A stretch of DNA of 64,000 nucleotides from Bryoerythrophyllum caledonicum (Eukaryota > Streptophyta > Bryopsida > Pottiales > Pottiaceae): assembly GCA_963971425.1 (NCBI GenBank), contig OZ020519.1, positions 5,968,028-6,032,027 on the forward strand, in the 5' to 3' direction. The notes under the pieces are model-generated. The model had not been told where the DNA came from. It saw only the letters and a program-made list of their open reading frames with translations, and did not search any database. Numbering within the stretch: the first letter of the stretch is position 1; each line of letters begins with the position of its first letter. Position numbers and translations under genes: made by a program. Below, piece after piece: positions 10,961 through 21,489 of the stretch.

Positions 10961-11330
10961 GCCTCGGTATCACCCCGATATCACAGGGTATCACCCTAGC
11001 ATCATGTAGATATCAGCCACGATGTGTGCATTGAAAACCACAAATTTGTGTTCCGTGTCATCACCAAGTTCAGGCTCGGCCAGTGAATGTTCGAGGGACA
11101 CGCCATCAGGAAGGAGCTGGAATGTTCTGCCACTGACCCTGGGATGATCAGACTCTACCTCGAAGTTTCTGTTCACCGGTTCCGGAACCAACTGTAGCGG
11201 TCAAGTTGAAGAGGTGATCGCTACACTTACTTCGAAAGACCGTGTGGCATGCGCCGCCACCAGTCCCTCAGGAACTTAGTCGCGTGCGCGTGTCTGTAAC
11301 TCTTCCGTGTCCCTGCAACTCTCCGGATCT

Positions 11331-11336
11331 TATAAA
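11331..11336 (+). promoter_or_regulatory. TATA box of AGP copy B
   Basis: TATAAA after CTCCGGATCT, at the same place as in copies C and D, about 225 bp before the chosen ATG. Predicted only from sequence and conservation. Confidence 0.55.
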
Positions 11337-11554
11337 CCACCCAGCATTCCATCTCTACCTCCATCAAGCTTCCTCTTCATCTTGCTCTCATTCACTCAGG
11401 GACTCCACTTTGTTGGTAGGCTTGCGCTACCGAATGCTCTGAATCTCTTTGGAATCTACTGATTTACAATCACCTTTTACAGAGATTGGAGCTTCTGATC
11501 CGCGTGGGGCCGCTTTCTGTGACAAGTTTGATAAGACCTTGTAAGGTGTCCAAG

Positions 11555-11854
11555 ATGGCGAAGCAAAGCGTGGCAGTGTTGGTTGCGATGATGGTGGTGC
11601 TGTGTGTGTGTATGGGTGCGCAAGTGGATGCTGCCAGACCTGCTCCGGCTCCTTACATGCGAGGCTATGAGCCGTCATCTGCTCCCAGCTACGCCCCGGC
11701 ATGGTCTCCCAGCGTTCAGGCTCCAGAGGGGGCGCCCATGTCAGCTCCGGTGGTGGCCTCTCCAGCTCATTCTCCAGCTTATGCTCCAGCCTCAGGCCCC
11801 AGCGTTGCGGAAGGCCCGTCGTGGGCGTACGGTCCCGCGCCCTCAGTTGAATGA
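11555..11854 (+). CDS. AGP-like secreted protein, copy B
   Basis: A 99-residue protein. Residues 1-26 form a signal peptide (MAKQSVAVLVAMMVVLCVCM...VDA). The mature 73 residues are rich in AP, SP, PAP and APSV units, the substrate pattern for prolyl hydroxylation and arabinogalactan addition in the secretory pathway. There is no C-terminal hydrophobic GPI signal, so it is likely a soluble wall or apoplast protein. The start was chosen at MAKQS because it gives a clean signal peptide. An in-frame ATG 23 codons upstream (11486) is kept in copies B, C and D but would put a polar stretch in front. It ends APSVE, as copy C does. The exact role is unknown. Confidence 0.85.
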   Translation: MAKQSVAVLVAMMVVLCVCMGAQVDAARPAPAPYMRGYEPSSAPSYAPAWSPSVQAPEGAPMSAPVVASPAHSPAYAPASGPSVAEGPSWAYGPAPSVE

Positions 11855-12238
11855 GGCAGCTAAACCATGGAATCGAGAGAAGTTGTAGTTTCTTCTTCAA
11901 GAGGATCAAGTTTGAGGACAAATTGAGCATTTTTGTAGGAATGAATTCTTTGGACTGCTCGGACAAGGAAGAGAGTAGCTCCCAGATAATGCAGTACAGC
12001 AACTACGATTTAGTGCAGAGTGAGTAGCATACGAGGATTGCGGCCATTCTTTGGTGTACTGTGATTGCAGAGCGTGTACAGATCAGTTGTAATTCATTGA
12101 AATGAATCATACCTTGGAATCAACTCACCCTATCATTGGGAAGGGGCTCTTTGGAAATTTGTTTCTTGCAAGCAGTTTGTATCGATGATTGACTTCGTCT
12201 TAGTAGTTTGACAAGCTTGATCTCATGAATATGCTTCC

Positions 12239-12412
12239 CACTACAAGAAAACAGGGTGTTTAGCAACGTTTTGAAAAATTCCTAAGCAACGCCTAGGGCC
12301 ATGCTTTGTACATAAAACCACACTACAGTTGTTTCTTCATTGGAAAGAAAAGCTCTAGGCGTTGCTCAGGAATTTTTCTAGACGTTGCTATACACCATGT
12401 TTTCTTGTAGTG
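12239..12412. mobile_element. CACTA-like MITE
   Basis: 174 bp starting CACTACAAGAAAACAGGGTG and ending CATGTTTTCTTGTAGTG. The inverted ends continue inward as TAGCAACG and CTAAGCAACGCCTAG / CTAGGCGTTGCTCAGG. CACTACAAGAAAA is the usual plant CACTA end. The AGP copy A flank at about 5970 lacks it and shows the uninterrupted site. Confidence 0.8.
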
Positions 12413-12560
12413 CCAATTCAAAACCTTTGGTAGACCTAAAAGCTGGAGAATTGGTTTCCTAGCAGTTAGGCATGAGTTGTACCAGAGACACATACTGTAT
12501 CACTCATGTTATGTACTGTACATTGAGAATACGAGCCAGGAAACAGGAACTGAATTAAAC

Positions 12561-13643
12561 TGTTTGCAACTTACACGAGGGGATGCAATAGGATTTGACT
12601 GGGAATGCGAGAGGTCTGCACACTAGCGTCGTCTTACGATGGTGCATAAGCTCTGTGAAGATTCTTTTGAAATAAAGGACGCTGGTGTAGTGGCCGGTGC
12701 AAGGGCGATGGTAGAGTATATGACTGGTGTCCATGCATTTCCTTGGATCGAGATATACCGCCACGTCTGGAATCGGAGTAGAAAGAGGGGTAGCCGGCTA
12801 GTCTTACCCCAATCATCAGATGGAGAAAAGTGTTCGTGTCAGCGAGATTCAAGTTCTCCAGAGTTTTCCGGCCGGGGTGATGGTAAATGCAAAGGCTGTT
12901 GTGGATTGATCACCCTGCAATGAACGTATTATTTTACCACTTGTTTCAGAATGATATCCAGAGGAAAGTAAATGAGATGCCAAGAAAGTTCCTTATTTTC
13001 TAGTTGTGCACACACCAAGTATTGTAGGAAATTTCTCATTCTGTGGACTGTTCAGAATGTTGAGCAATGATCTCTTTAATGTAGATGTAGCCATTCTACA
13101 TTCTACTACTGCACTGCACAAGGCCAGACTTCTGGGGAATTTGGAATATCTCTTATTCAGCTCACGCATTCATCATAAAGATTCGAAGCTCTGTTGATGA
13201 AGACTTTTAATTTTTTCTCTCCAGACAGTAGGAGTTGGTGCAAGTTAATCGAGCCAACACTTCCAAGTAAACTTCACAGTCCGCATCATTGCGAATGCAA
13301 GTGAAATACGACAACGGTTTCAAAGTCTCGATCACATTCATATCGGTGATTTCGTGCACACACTTCGAATGGAAATTCTTGACCAAAAGAATAAACACAT
13401 TCGTCAAAATCTGCAGAGAGCACCTGGTAATGGATGCACACCTGGGATCTGAGGCTGAGCAACAAGTATGAACTTTGCATTCGATGTGTTTCAGGCCAGA
13501 AACAGAGTATGCGAATTGTCACAAAATTTATGATGACCTAAACAGAGGGCATGGTCAATATGAATGTCAGTGAGCGCCACAAGCCGAGCCAAATAACAAT
13601 TGAACCAGCCATTGGCACGACAAGGCATTGGTACAAGAGACAA
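12561..13643. other. Non-coding interval between AGP units B and C
   Basis: No supported gene. Short overlapping ORFs on both strands (12639-12923 and 13207-13522) lack homologous copies or recognisable motifs. Confidence 0.4.
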
Positions 13644-13947
13644 ATTTCCGAAGAGCACTTTCTAGATGACACTATAAGTTGATTCCAAGGTATGATTCAT
13701 TTCAATGAATTACAACTGATCTGTACACGCTCTGCAATCACAGTACACCAAAGAATGGCCGCAATCCTCGTATGCTACTCACTCTGCACTAAATCGTAGT
13801 TGCTGTACTGCATTATCTGGGAGCTACTCTCTTCCTTGTCCGAGCAGTCCAAAGAATTCATTCCTACAAAAATGCTCAATTTGTCCTCAAACTTGATTCT
13901 CTTGAAGATGAAACTACAACTTCTCTCGATTCCATGGTTTAGCTGCC

Positions 13948-14247
13948 TCATTCAACTGAGGGCGCGGGACCGTACGCCCACGACGGGCCTTCCGCGACGC
14001 TGGGGCCTGAGGCTGGAGCATAAGCTGGAGAATGAGATGGAGAGGCCACCACCGGAGCTGACATGGGCGCCCCCTCTGGAGCCTGAACGCTGGGAGACCA
14101 TGCCGGGGCGTAGCTGGGAGCAGATGACGGCTCATAGCCTCGCATGTAAGGACCCGGAGCAGGTCTGGCAGCATCCACTCGCGCACCCATGCACACACAC
14201 AGCACCACCATCATCGCAACCAACACTGCCACGCTTTGCTTCGCCAT
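13948..14247 (-). CDS. AGP-like secreted protein, copy C
   Basis: A 99-residue AGP-like protein on minus, start MAKQS at 14247. Signal peptide to VDA (about residue 26), then a mature Ala/Pro/Ser-rich part (ARPAPGPYMRGYEPSS). It differs from copy B at few positions (for example GARVDA for GAQVDA and SPSHS for SPAHS). The C-terminus is APSVE. No GPI signal. A conserved in-frame ATG lies at 14316. Protein and UTRs are nearly identical to copy D, to which it is inverted, so recent duplication or gene conversion is likely. Confidence 0.85.
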   Translation of the reverse strand: MAKQSVAVLVAMMVVLCVCMGARVDAARPAPGPYMRGYEPSSAPSYAPAWSPSVQAPEGAPMSAPVVASPSHSPAYAPASGPSVAEGPSWAYGPAPSVE

Positions 14248-14476
14248 CTTGGACAACTTACAAGGTCTTATAAAAGTTGTCAAAGAACGAGGCCCCTCGC
14301 GGATCAACAGCTCCAATCTCTATCGAAGGTGATGATTCAGTGGAGTCCGAAGCGATTCAGAGCATTTGGTAGCGCTAGCCTTCCCACAAAGTCCAGTCCC
14401 TGAGTGAATGAGAAAAGGATGAAGAGGAAGCTTGAAGCTCGATAGAAGATGGAAGTAGAGCTGGATTGCTGGGTCG

Positions 14477-14482
14477 TTTATA
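14477..14482 (-). promoter_or_regulatory. TATA box of AGP copy C
   Basis: TATAAA on minus, directly before CGACCCAGCAATCC, as in copy D. It lies about 235 bp before the ATG. Confidence 0.55.
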
Positions 14483-14776
14483 GGATCCGGAGAGTTGCAG
14501 GACGTGGGAGAGTGACAGGCACTGGTCCGCGTTTGTAATCGATTCAGTTCCCGAGGCATTGGTGGCGAACCATTCCACACGGTCTCTCGAAGCAACTTAC
14601 CAACTACCTCTTCAACTTGACCACTACAGTAGATTTTAAGAAGCGATGAACATCAACTTCGAGGCATCTGGAGCCTGTTCATCAGAGGGTCAATGGCAGA
14701 ACATTCCAGCTCCTTCTTAGATTGGACATGTGCCTTGAAGGTTCACTGGCCGAGGCTGAACTTCGTGACGACACGC

Positions 14777-16105
14777 CGAATCCATGGCCTAATGGTTGCA
14801 CGTGGAACCCATGACTTAGGGCATCCTCAGCGTGGAGCTTGGGAACTGACTCTGTGAAGGCTCTAAGCAGACGCACATGGCAGCCATACGGCTACCATGC
14901 AGCCCCATTTGGCCCCAGGTTTTCCGGGTTGAGGCCTGGCTGCCAAGATGGGGCGAGCCCTCCAAACCGAAGAGGAACCCTAGCCAGGGCCTCGGTTCAA
15001 GGCAATTTTTTTCACTTTTTCACTTTTCACCCTTTTTTTCTTCACTTTTTCACCTTTTAGACTTTTTTGCACTTTTTCCATTAAGGAGGGGATTTTGTAA
15101 CCAGCCCAAAGCATGTGCGCGCACAACTTCAGGATCCACGCCCTAATGGGTGGGTCCTGCCGCGCGTTGCCACAACCTAACGGGCACCCCGTCCTCAACC
15201 ATGTGCGCATGCTTTGTGAATCGTATTTACTAAGTCCACCGGCCGCATGAACTGGACGGGACCTACATTGCCACCGAAGCAAATCTAAAAGGAAGCGGTC
15301 ACAGGTGTGAAGAAGTTTCCAAATAAAGAAGAGCCCTCTCGTCGATGTTGCTCCGTTGAAGGTACTGCTCTCCTCACCTTCAAAAAAACAAGCACCTCCA
15401 CAGCTGGACTCTTTCGTGCTCTCTTTCACCTGCTTTTTTTATACGCACTCAATCATCAACAAACGAAGTGATTTTGGTTTTCTCCGCCCTCACACTAATC
15501 ACCGCAACAACACTAAGAATATACACTGACGAGTGTTGCCTCCTTCTATCTTTGGCACTCCATCTGCACTCATCTTTCGGCACTCAATAGAGTTTTCTTG
15601 AAAGTCACTAAAATATACTGGATGGGTACCCCGAATCTTAAGGTCTTATGTTAGTAACCGTGACCACATGCACATGGTGTCTTGCCTTGGGAAAGGTTTG
15701 GGGGAACTATTGGTCAACCCTTTGAGAACTCAGGGTACTATGGGGGAACTTTAGCTTGCATGGAGTAGGGCCCAAGAACATTAATTGCAAAGCATTTCAT
15801 TGTTGCAGAAAAAGGCGATATGAAATTTCCTCATGCTCTTTTTTTTGCCGTTTATACATCTCATACTCTCTGGCACCATATTCCTCCTGACTTGCCCCTT
15901 GAGGAAGCACTTTCAGGAAAACTCTAATCTGCACTCCATCTGTATTCACAAGCGAGTATATTTGGATGCATGCATTCAAGGTAAAAATGTTTACAGACGC
16001 AACCCTCATCCTTGATTTTTTGAGCTTGTGGCGATTCTTGCTCTAAGACGGTGTCGCGTTGTTTTTTTGGATTGCATTGAGCGTTTCATTTGGATTAAGT
16101 CTATA
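14777..16105. other. Non-coding spacer
   Basis: Spacer of the AGP inverted repeat. It contains a T/C-rich run of CACTTTTTCAC repeats at 15005-15075. No gene, RNA or transposon end was recognised. Confidence 0.4.
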
Positions 16106-17056
16106 TTAACCCCTAAAGGACCAAGTGTCCAAAACGGGCTTTTTGAAAATTTGGTCAGGTTCCTATGCTGTCAATTTCAAACATTCATCTTTGAAATTCT
16201 TACCATAGAAGGGCATTACCAAGACCTTAGTGGGAAAACAATTTTTTCCTAAATTGGACATTTGATGAAAAAGTTACAGGGTTTTAATTTCAAATGGAGA
16301 GGGCGGGCACCTCGGGCACCTAAAAAAACTTTTGATAGGACACTCTATTGAAAGTGAGATTTTCAGTACTCGCAAGTAATATTATTTCCCATCATGTTGT
16401 CAAAAAAAAGTTCTTGTCTTTAGTGAAAAATAGCATACCAACCCAAGTCAAACATTTTCACACATTGTCACTCAATGTCGGGCAAGGTACCAGAAAAACT
16501 TCTTCTTTTCCACATAACACCTAGAGATCTTCATATTTTTCACTTTTATTTTTTCCACAACAATATGTAATGTAAACCTTCTTATTAACCATTCAGATTA
16601 TCAATCAGAAACATATTAAGTTCAAAAAAAATTAAAGTGTGAATTAACAAATTTCGAGCCTCCACTCCTTGCACACTTGTTTTGAATATGCTACACCCTG
16701 TCTCTACCTCTAAAAATTGGTGTGTAAGGAGCTAACATCATGCTTAACAAGATGGTAATAGATTTAGACCTTGTGTAGTGAAATTTTTTGACACCAACTG
16801 AAGTCAATGTCTGCTGATCCACTAAACGCAGGGAAGAAAATGAACCATTTGCTTTACTTCAAACACTATAATCTTTCAATCCGTGCGGTCAAAGTTTATG
16901 AAATTTTGTACATGTATTACTTAATAAGCCTTCATTGAGAACCTACGGTCAGAACTAAAAATAAAAGTTTTTGTTACCTCCTTTATTCATTGCACTAGAA
17001 TCCATTAATTTTGAAGTGTTTTTGGTGTAAAACTGCCTTGGTACCTTAGGGGTTAA
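16106..17056 (-). mobile_element. TTAA-flanked non-autonomous DNA element, family 1, copy 2
   Basis: 0.95 kb bounded by TTAA (16106-16109 and 17053-17056), with ends CCCCTAAAGGACC and GGTACCTTAGGGG. The interior is homologous to 7507-8439 in reverse orientation. No transposase. Confidence 0.65.
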
Positions 17057-17379
17057 TGAGCAGCTTCTGAAGGTTTTATCATCGGCGTGAGATATTTGCA
17101 TTTCAGTGCTTGATTTTATGTTTTGACAGTTGGAGCTTTTCAACCCTAAACCACAAAAATGAAATTACTTAGCAAAGTGTCAACAATGGTGGAAGAATCC
17201 ACCTGTTCCACGCGCTAATGCACGCAAAGACGGCGACCCGCGCAACGAAATTGCACCTCCAACCTCCAAAGTTCCGTGCAGCTCTACATTGACGTCCACC
17301 TCCGACCTCCAACCAGCACCGAGAACATTGCCCCACTGATTCTTGTTGGTCACTGTGGAAGTGCCACATTGCCCGACGA

Positions 17380-17584
17380 CTACACTAAACACTGAATATA
17401 GTGTAGAGGGATTATTGATGTAGATCATCCACACTAATTTCCATCAAAGCATGTGTATGCCAAGTTCAGATTGGGTATTTGTTCTCAAGCAAGTGTGTGT
17501 CACTCAACAATTGCATGTAAATTTTCAATTAGTGGAGGAAATTTCAAATAGTCTAGTCTACACTATATTCACGGAACGGTGTAG
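17380..17584. mobile_element. MITE with CTACAC ends, copy 1
   Basis: 205 bp with imperfect inverted ends of about 28 bp: CTACACTAAACACTGAATAT at the left, and on minus from the right CTACACCGTTCCGTGAATAT, both followed by AGTGTAGA. A related copy lies at 45629-45831. No clear target duplication. Confidence 0.6.
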
Positions 17585-18080
17585 TAAAAAGGCAAAAAGA
17601 AGAGGTTTGGGATGGCTTGAGAGGGCAAGGCAGATTTCCATTTTGTGCCGTCTATTGAGTCCCTTTAGTGGAGCCCGGCGTAGAGTTGCGCTTTGGCCGT
17701 CTCTCGTTGCGGCTTGGGAAGGGCGCCGGGCTCGGTCACCTGACGTTGCCACTGAACCGTTGCGGGACGCTATTAATGATTTGGCGTGTCGTCATCACCA
17801 AGTTCAGCATCGGCCAGTGAACCTTCAAGGCACATGTCCAATCTAAGAAGGAGCTGGAATGTTCTGCCATTGACCCTCTGATGAACAGGCTCCAGATGCC
17901 TCGAAGTTGATGTTCATCGCTTCTTAAAATCTACTGTAGTGGTCAAGTTGAAGAGGTAGTTGGTAAGTTGCTTCGAGAGACCGTGTGGAATGGTTCGCCA
18001 CCAATGCCTCGGGAACTGAATCGATTACAAACGCGGACCAGGGCCTGTCACTCTTCCGTGTCCTGCAACTCTCCGGATCC

Positions 18081-18086
18081 TATAAA
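18081..18086 (+). promoter_or_regulatory. TATA box of AGP copy D
   Basis: TATAAA after CTCCGGATCC, identical in context to copy C. Confidence 0.55.
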
Positions 18087-18315
18087 CGACCCAGCAATCC
18101 AGCTCTACTTCCATCTTCTATCGAGCTTCAAGCTTCCCCTTCATCTTGCTCTCATTCACTCAGGGACTCGACTTTGTGGGAAGGCTAGCGCTACCAAATG
18201 CTCTGAATCGCTTCGGACTCCACTGAATCATCACCTTCGATAGAGATTGGAGCTGTTGATCCGCGAGGGGCCTCGTTCTTCAACAACTTTGATAAGACCT
18301 TGTAAGTTGTCCAAG

Positions 18316-18615
18316 ATGGCGAAGCAAAGCGTGGCAGTGTTGGTTGCGATGATGGTGGTGCTGTGTGTGTGTATGGGTGCACAAGTGGATGCTGCCAGAC
18401 CTGCTCCGGCTCCTTACACGCGAGGCTATGAGCCGTCAACTGCTCCCAGCTACGCCCCGGCATGGTCTCCCAGCGTTCAGGCTCCAGAGGGAGCGCCCAT
18501 GTCAGCTCCGGTGGTGGCCTCTCCAGCTCATTCTCCAGCTTATGCTCCAGCCTCAGGCCCCAGCGTCGCGGAAGGCCCGTCGTGGGCGTACGCTCCCGCG
18601 CCCTCAGTTGTTTGA
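18316..18615 (+). CDS. AGP-like secreted protein, copy D
   Basis: A 99-residue AGP-like protein, start MAKQS. Signal peptide to VDA (about residue 26), mature ARPAPAPYTRGYEPST and AP/SP units. It ends APSVV, like copy A, where B and C end APSVE. No GPI signal. The TATA box is 235 bp upstream, and the in-frame upstream ATG at 18247 is kept. Copies C and D are the closest pair in the non-coding flanks. All three intact copies are likely functional because frame, signal peptide and length are maintained. Confidence 0.85.
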   Translation: MAKQSVAVLVAMMVVLCVCMGAQVDAARPAPAPYTRGYEPSTAPSYAPAWSPSVQAPEGAPMSAPVVASPAHSPAYAPASGPSVAEGPSWAYAPAPSVV

Positions 18616-18905
18616 GGCAGCTAAATCATGGAGGCGAGAGGAGTTGTAGTATCTTCTTCAAGAGAATCAAGTTTGAGGACATTGAGCATTTTTGTAGGAA
18701 TTCATTCTTTGGGCTGCTCGGACAAGGAAAAGAGTAGGTCCCACATAATGCAGCACAGCAACAACGATTTAGTGCAGAGTGAGTAGCATACGAGGATTGC
18801 GGCCATTCTTTGGTGTACTGTGATTGCAGAGCGTGTACAGATCAGTTGTAATTCATTGAAATGAATCATACCTTGGAATCAGCCCACCCTATCATTCGGA
18901 AGGTG

Positions 18906-19176
18906 CTCTTCGAAAAACATTATTTTTGAGCTGTGTACATGTTAAGGAATGGGCTAGAACAATTTCATGGCTCAATGACAAATATTTGGGGTGGCTCCTG
19001 TAAAAAAGAATTATGTGCACAGCCCTAGACTCCGGTTTCTGGCTTGAAGTTTGGACCAACGAATTTTGGAAAGAGCGTTTAGAAACATACGTATTCGATT
19101 ATGGTGGTTGAAGAAAGTAGAAGAAGTTGATTGCACGTGATTAAATCCTATACGGCATGTGTATACAATGTGGATC
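18906..19176. other. Non-coding interval
   Basis: Between the end of AGP unit D and the nested transposons. Nothing recognised. Confidence 0.4.
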
Positions 19177-19687
19177 TTAGGGCGGCTTCACATGGGGACC
19201 AAGGTTGAGAGGCCGTGAAATTCCACCAATGAGGTCGGGGAATGGTTAAAGTTTGGTCTCTCAGACTTCACAATAGAGGCCAAGGTCCAAAGGTTGTTGC
19301 CCTCCATTGTGCCGCCTACATGGCAACACTTTTAGAGAGTTTTGGTGCCAAAGCGATGGCCTCTCAAGTGCAAACTTGAATTGTTGTTTTTAGCCGACTC
19401 AAACTTCATTTAACCCTTTAAGGGCGATGAGCTTTTTTGGCATATGAGGATCTACGAGTGATGTAGATCATGCAAAACCGCATCTATGCAATGGTTTCAT
19501 TTCATCACAAAAATCTACGGACTTGTTTCACGGAAATCACTGTAGCTCGCCGATGCTTGCACCAATTGCGGTGGCGATGGTCTCAACAGATGCCCATCTT
19601 CTTCTACTTGTAAGTCATAGTTTGTTATTTCCTTTGTAGTGGCTTGTATCGCTTTCTATAAAGGTTTTCGTCCCAAAACAACCCATA

Positions 19688-21330
19688 CAGTGGCAAGCAT
19701 AAATAGTTGTACAATAGAAGCTTCTTTAGTAAATTAGCTACCACATCCACATGAATTGTCATAAAATAGCAAGAATATAACCATCAAAGTATATAGATGC
19801 AACAAGCATAAAACACAAAGTTTTCAATAAAAGTATGAACTAGAAAAACACACAATAATTCATATGTGCAACAAGCTTGTCCAACTCTTTATGCACGAAT
19901 TCATTTTATTGTATATCAGCTATAGAGAACAATATATTAAGTCACAATATAACTATATGACTCAATGATTTAGCTCTTAACCACTCACAAGCGCTACCAC
20001 CGTGTATATCCACCTTTAGCATGGTAGATATCAAGAGCTCTTTGAGGCATAGAGCATATCAACTTCCTGACAACATCAGCCTCTATTTTGTACCAAATCT
20101 CTTGAATCTTCTCCCATAAGTCACTTTTTTTGGTAGGTTTCCTCTCAAACCTCCTCATACGACAATCTACTTCATTCCAAAGATGTTCTATTGGATTGAG
20201 GTCAAGTGATTGTGGAGGATGCCCAATAGTAATAAACTTTTGAGCACGCAACCAATCTACAACATAATGTGCAGTGTGCTTTGGGTCATTCTTGTGTTGA
20301 AACAAAACATGATCTTCTTCTAAACCTTGCACTTGTATAGTGCCCATAAGTTCCGTCTCTAAAATATTGCGATATACATATTTATCCATCTTCTCTTCAA
20401 TCAAATGAAGCTTGCCAACTCCTTCCCAACTCATACAACCCCAAACCATTATGCTTCCTCCCCCATATTTGACTGTAGGTTGCACGTGCTGATCCAAAAG
20501 ACGCTCTCCACTCTTTCTCCAACAATATTGACGTCCATCCGAGCCAAAAAGATTGAACTTTGATTCATCAGAAAAAATGACATGACTCCAAAATTCCCAA
20601 GTTGCATGTTTGTACTTCTTTGCCCACTGCAAACGACGAGCTCGATGCTTCTTTGTCAAAAGTGGCTTCTTGGTCTTCACACATGCTCTTAGCCCTTGCC
20701 TCCGAAGACTTCTTTTCACCGTATCATCATTCAATCGCATACCCTCACATCGTAATGTACGTCCTATAGCTGCAGCTGTACTAGTATGTGGATCATTTAA
20801 CCTCCTCACAATGTCACGGTCACCACGTTCATCAAGAATTCTAGGTCTACCAGGTGAAGCTTTCTCTTTCAAGGTCTCTCTCTCACGAAACCGTCGTACT
20901 ATGTCAGAACAAATGCTTCGAGGAATGCCTAAAAGTGCTGAAATCTCTCTATATGAGTTCCCTCGCTCATACATTTCAAGAACTGTTCTGCGATCATTCT
21001 CAGATCTTCTAGGAGCCATGGCTACTCTCCAAGGGCCTCTCCAAATCTTACAAAAAAAACTCACAACAAAAAGCTTTACAATGGATATGTAATGAGAAGA
21101 TTATGGTGTGTAGAACTTGTGAGCATAATAAGTCGTACGCACCTCTTCATGATCTTTGCATGTATAATCTCTACAAGTGTCAAATTCTAAAGGAGTCAAT
21201 GTTTATAAGGTGCCATGTGGTGTGTTGACTAAAGCAATCCCAAAAAATATCTTACAAACTCATTAATTATGCTACAGTGGCCATATTTATGAGAGATGCC
21301 TCTCTGTCCGGTTACTTGTGCTTGCCACTG
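19688..21330 (-). mobile_element. Tc1/mariner-like transposon
   Basis: 1643-bp element with inverted ends CAGTGGCAAGCATAAATAG / CAGTGGCAAGCACAAGTAA and the TA target duplication (19686-19687 and 21331-21332). It encodes one transposase on minus. The family 2 copy at 27795-28082 runs straight through the target, confirming the borders. Confidence 0.92.
19994..21019 (-). CDS. Tc1-like transposase, second catalytic Asp replaced
   Basis: An uninterrupted 341-residue transposase, the usual length for Tc1. Start MAPRRSEND at 21019. The N-terminus has paired helix-turn-helix segments (SYREISALLGIPRSICSDIV, then a second at about 75-125) joined by a GRPR-like PGRPRIL. The catalytic domain shows FSDESKFNLFG (first Asp) and SLDLNPIEHLWNE (final Glu). 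In Tc1 transposases the second Asp sits two residues before ND in a (Q)DNDPKHT motif. Here the segment reads FQHKNDPKHTA, with Lys at that position, so the DDE triad is broken. The protein is probably catalytically dead unless the second D of NDPKH serves. Full-length reading frame otherwise. Confidence 0.9.
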   Translation of the reverse strand: MAPRRSENDRRTVLEMYERGNSYREISALLGIPRSICSDIVRRFRERETLKEKASPGRPRILDERGDRDIVRRLNDPHTSTAAAIGRTLRCEGMRLNDDTVKRSLRRQGLRACVKTKKPLLTKKHRARRLQWAKKYKHATWEFWSHVIFSDESKFNLFGSDGRQYCWRKSGERLLDQHVQPTVKYGGGSIMVWGCMSWEGVGKLHLIEEKMDKYVYRNILETELMGTIQVQGLEEDHVLFQHKNDPKHTAHYVVDWLRAQKFITIGHPPQSLDLNPIEHLWNEVDCRMRRFERKPTKKSDLWEKIQEIWYKIEADVVRKLICSMPQRALDIYHAKGGYTRW

Positions 21331-21489
21331 TATATGGTCGATCGGCCTTAAAGGGTTAAGAGGCATCAACTTCCTTCAATATGCAATATTTAATGTAGTT
21401 TTTTGCCCAAGAGTTTGGCCTCTCACCATTGATTGGGCTGAAATTACAAGGTTGACCTCTTGACTTGGTCCTACTGTGAAGCGACCTTT

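Larger units (their letters stand above)
10995..12560 (+). repeat. AGP duplication unit B
   Basis: Upstream, coding and downstream sequence of AGP copy B. It shares with units C and D the block around GGAAGGAGCTGGAATGTTCT at the far upstream end, the promoter with its TATA box, the gene and about 300 bp of 3' flank. Downstream it matches the flank of copy A on both sides of the copia insertion. Confidence 0.7.
13644..14776 (-). repeat. AGP duplication unit C, left arm of an inverted repeat
   Basis: 1.1-kb segment carrying AGP copy C with promoter and 3' flank. It is an inverted copy of 17783-18905, with 3 kb between. Similarity runs from the block AATTTCCGAAGAGCAC to the block GAACCTTCAAGGCACATGTC and ends there. 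Confidence 0.8.
17783..18905 (+). repeat. AGP duplication unit D, right arm of an inverted repeat
   Basis: Carries AGP copy D with upstream and downstream sequence, inverted relative to 13644-14776. The two arms agree through promoter, 5' UTR, coding region and 3' UTR. Confidence 0.8.
19410..21359. mobile_element. TTAA-flanked element, family 2, with Tc1-like insertion
   Basis: Middle layer of the nest. It is bounded by TTAA (19410-19413 and 21356-21359), with inverted ends CCCTTTAAGGGCGATGAGC and GATCGGCCTTAAAGGG. Without the inner transposon it is about 0.3 kb. A second, unsplit copy lies at 27795-28082. The TTAA target suggests the piggyBac superfamily, but no transposase was found. Confidence 0.65.
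19177..21489. mobile_element. TIR element (TTAGGGC family) hosting two nested elements
   Basis: The outer layer of a three-level nest. Its ends TTAGGGCGGCTTCACA (left) and TGTGAAGCGACC (right) are inverted. Its body (19177-19409 and 21360-21489) matches, in reverse, 36726-36918 plus 42482-42611, where the same element was instead split by copia 2. The two copies act as each other's empty sites. Non-coding, MITE-like. Confidence 0.65.
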
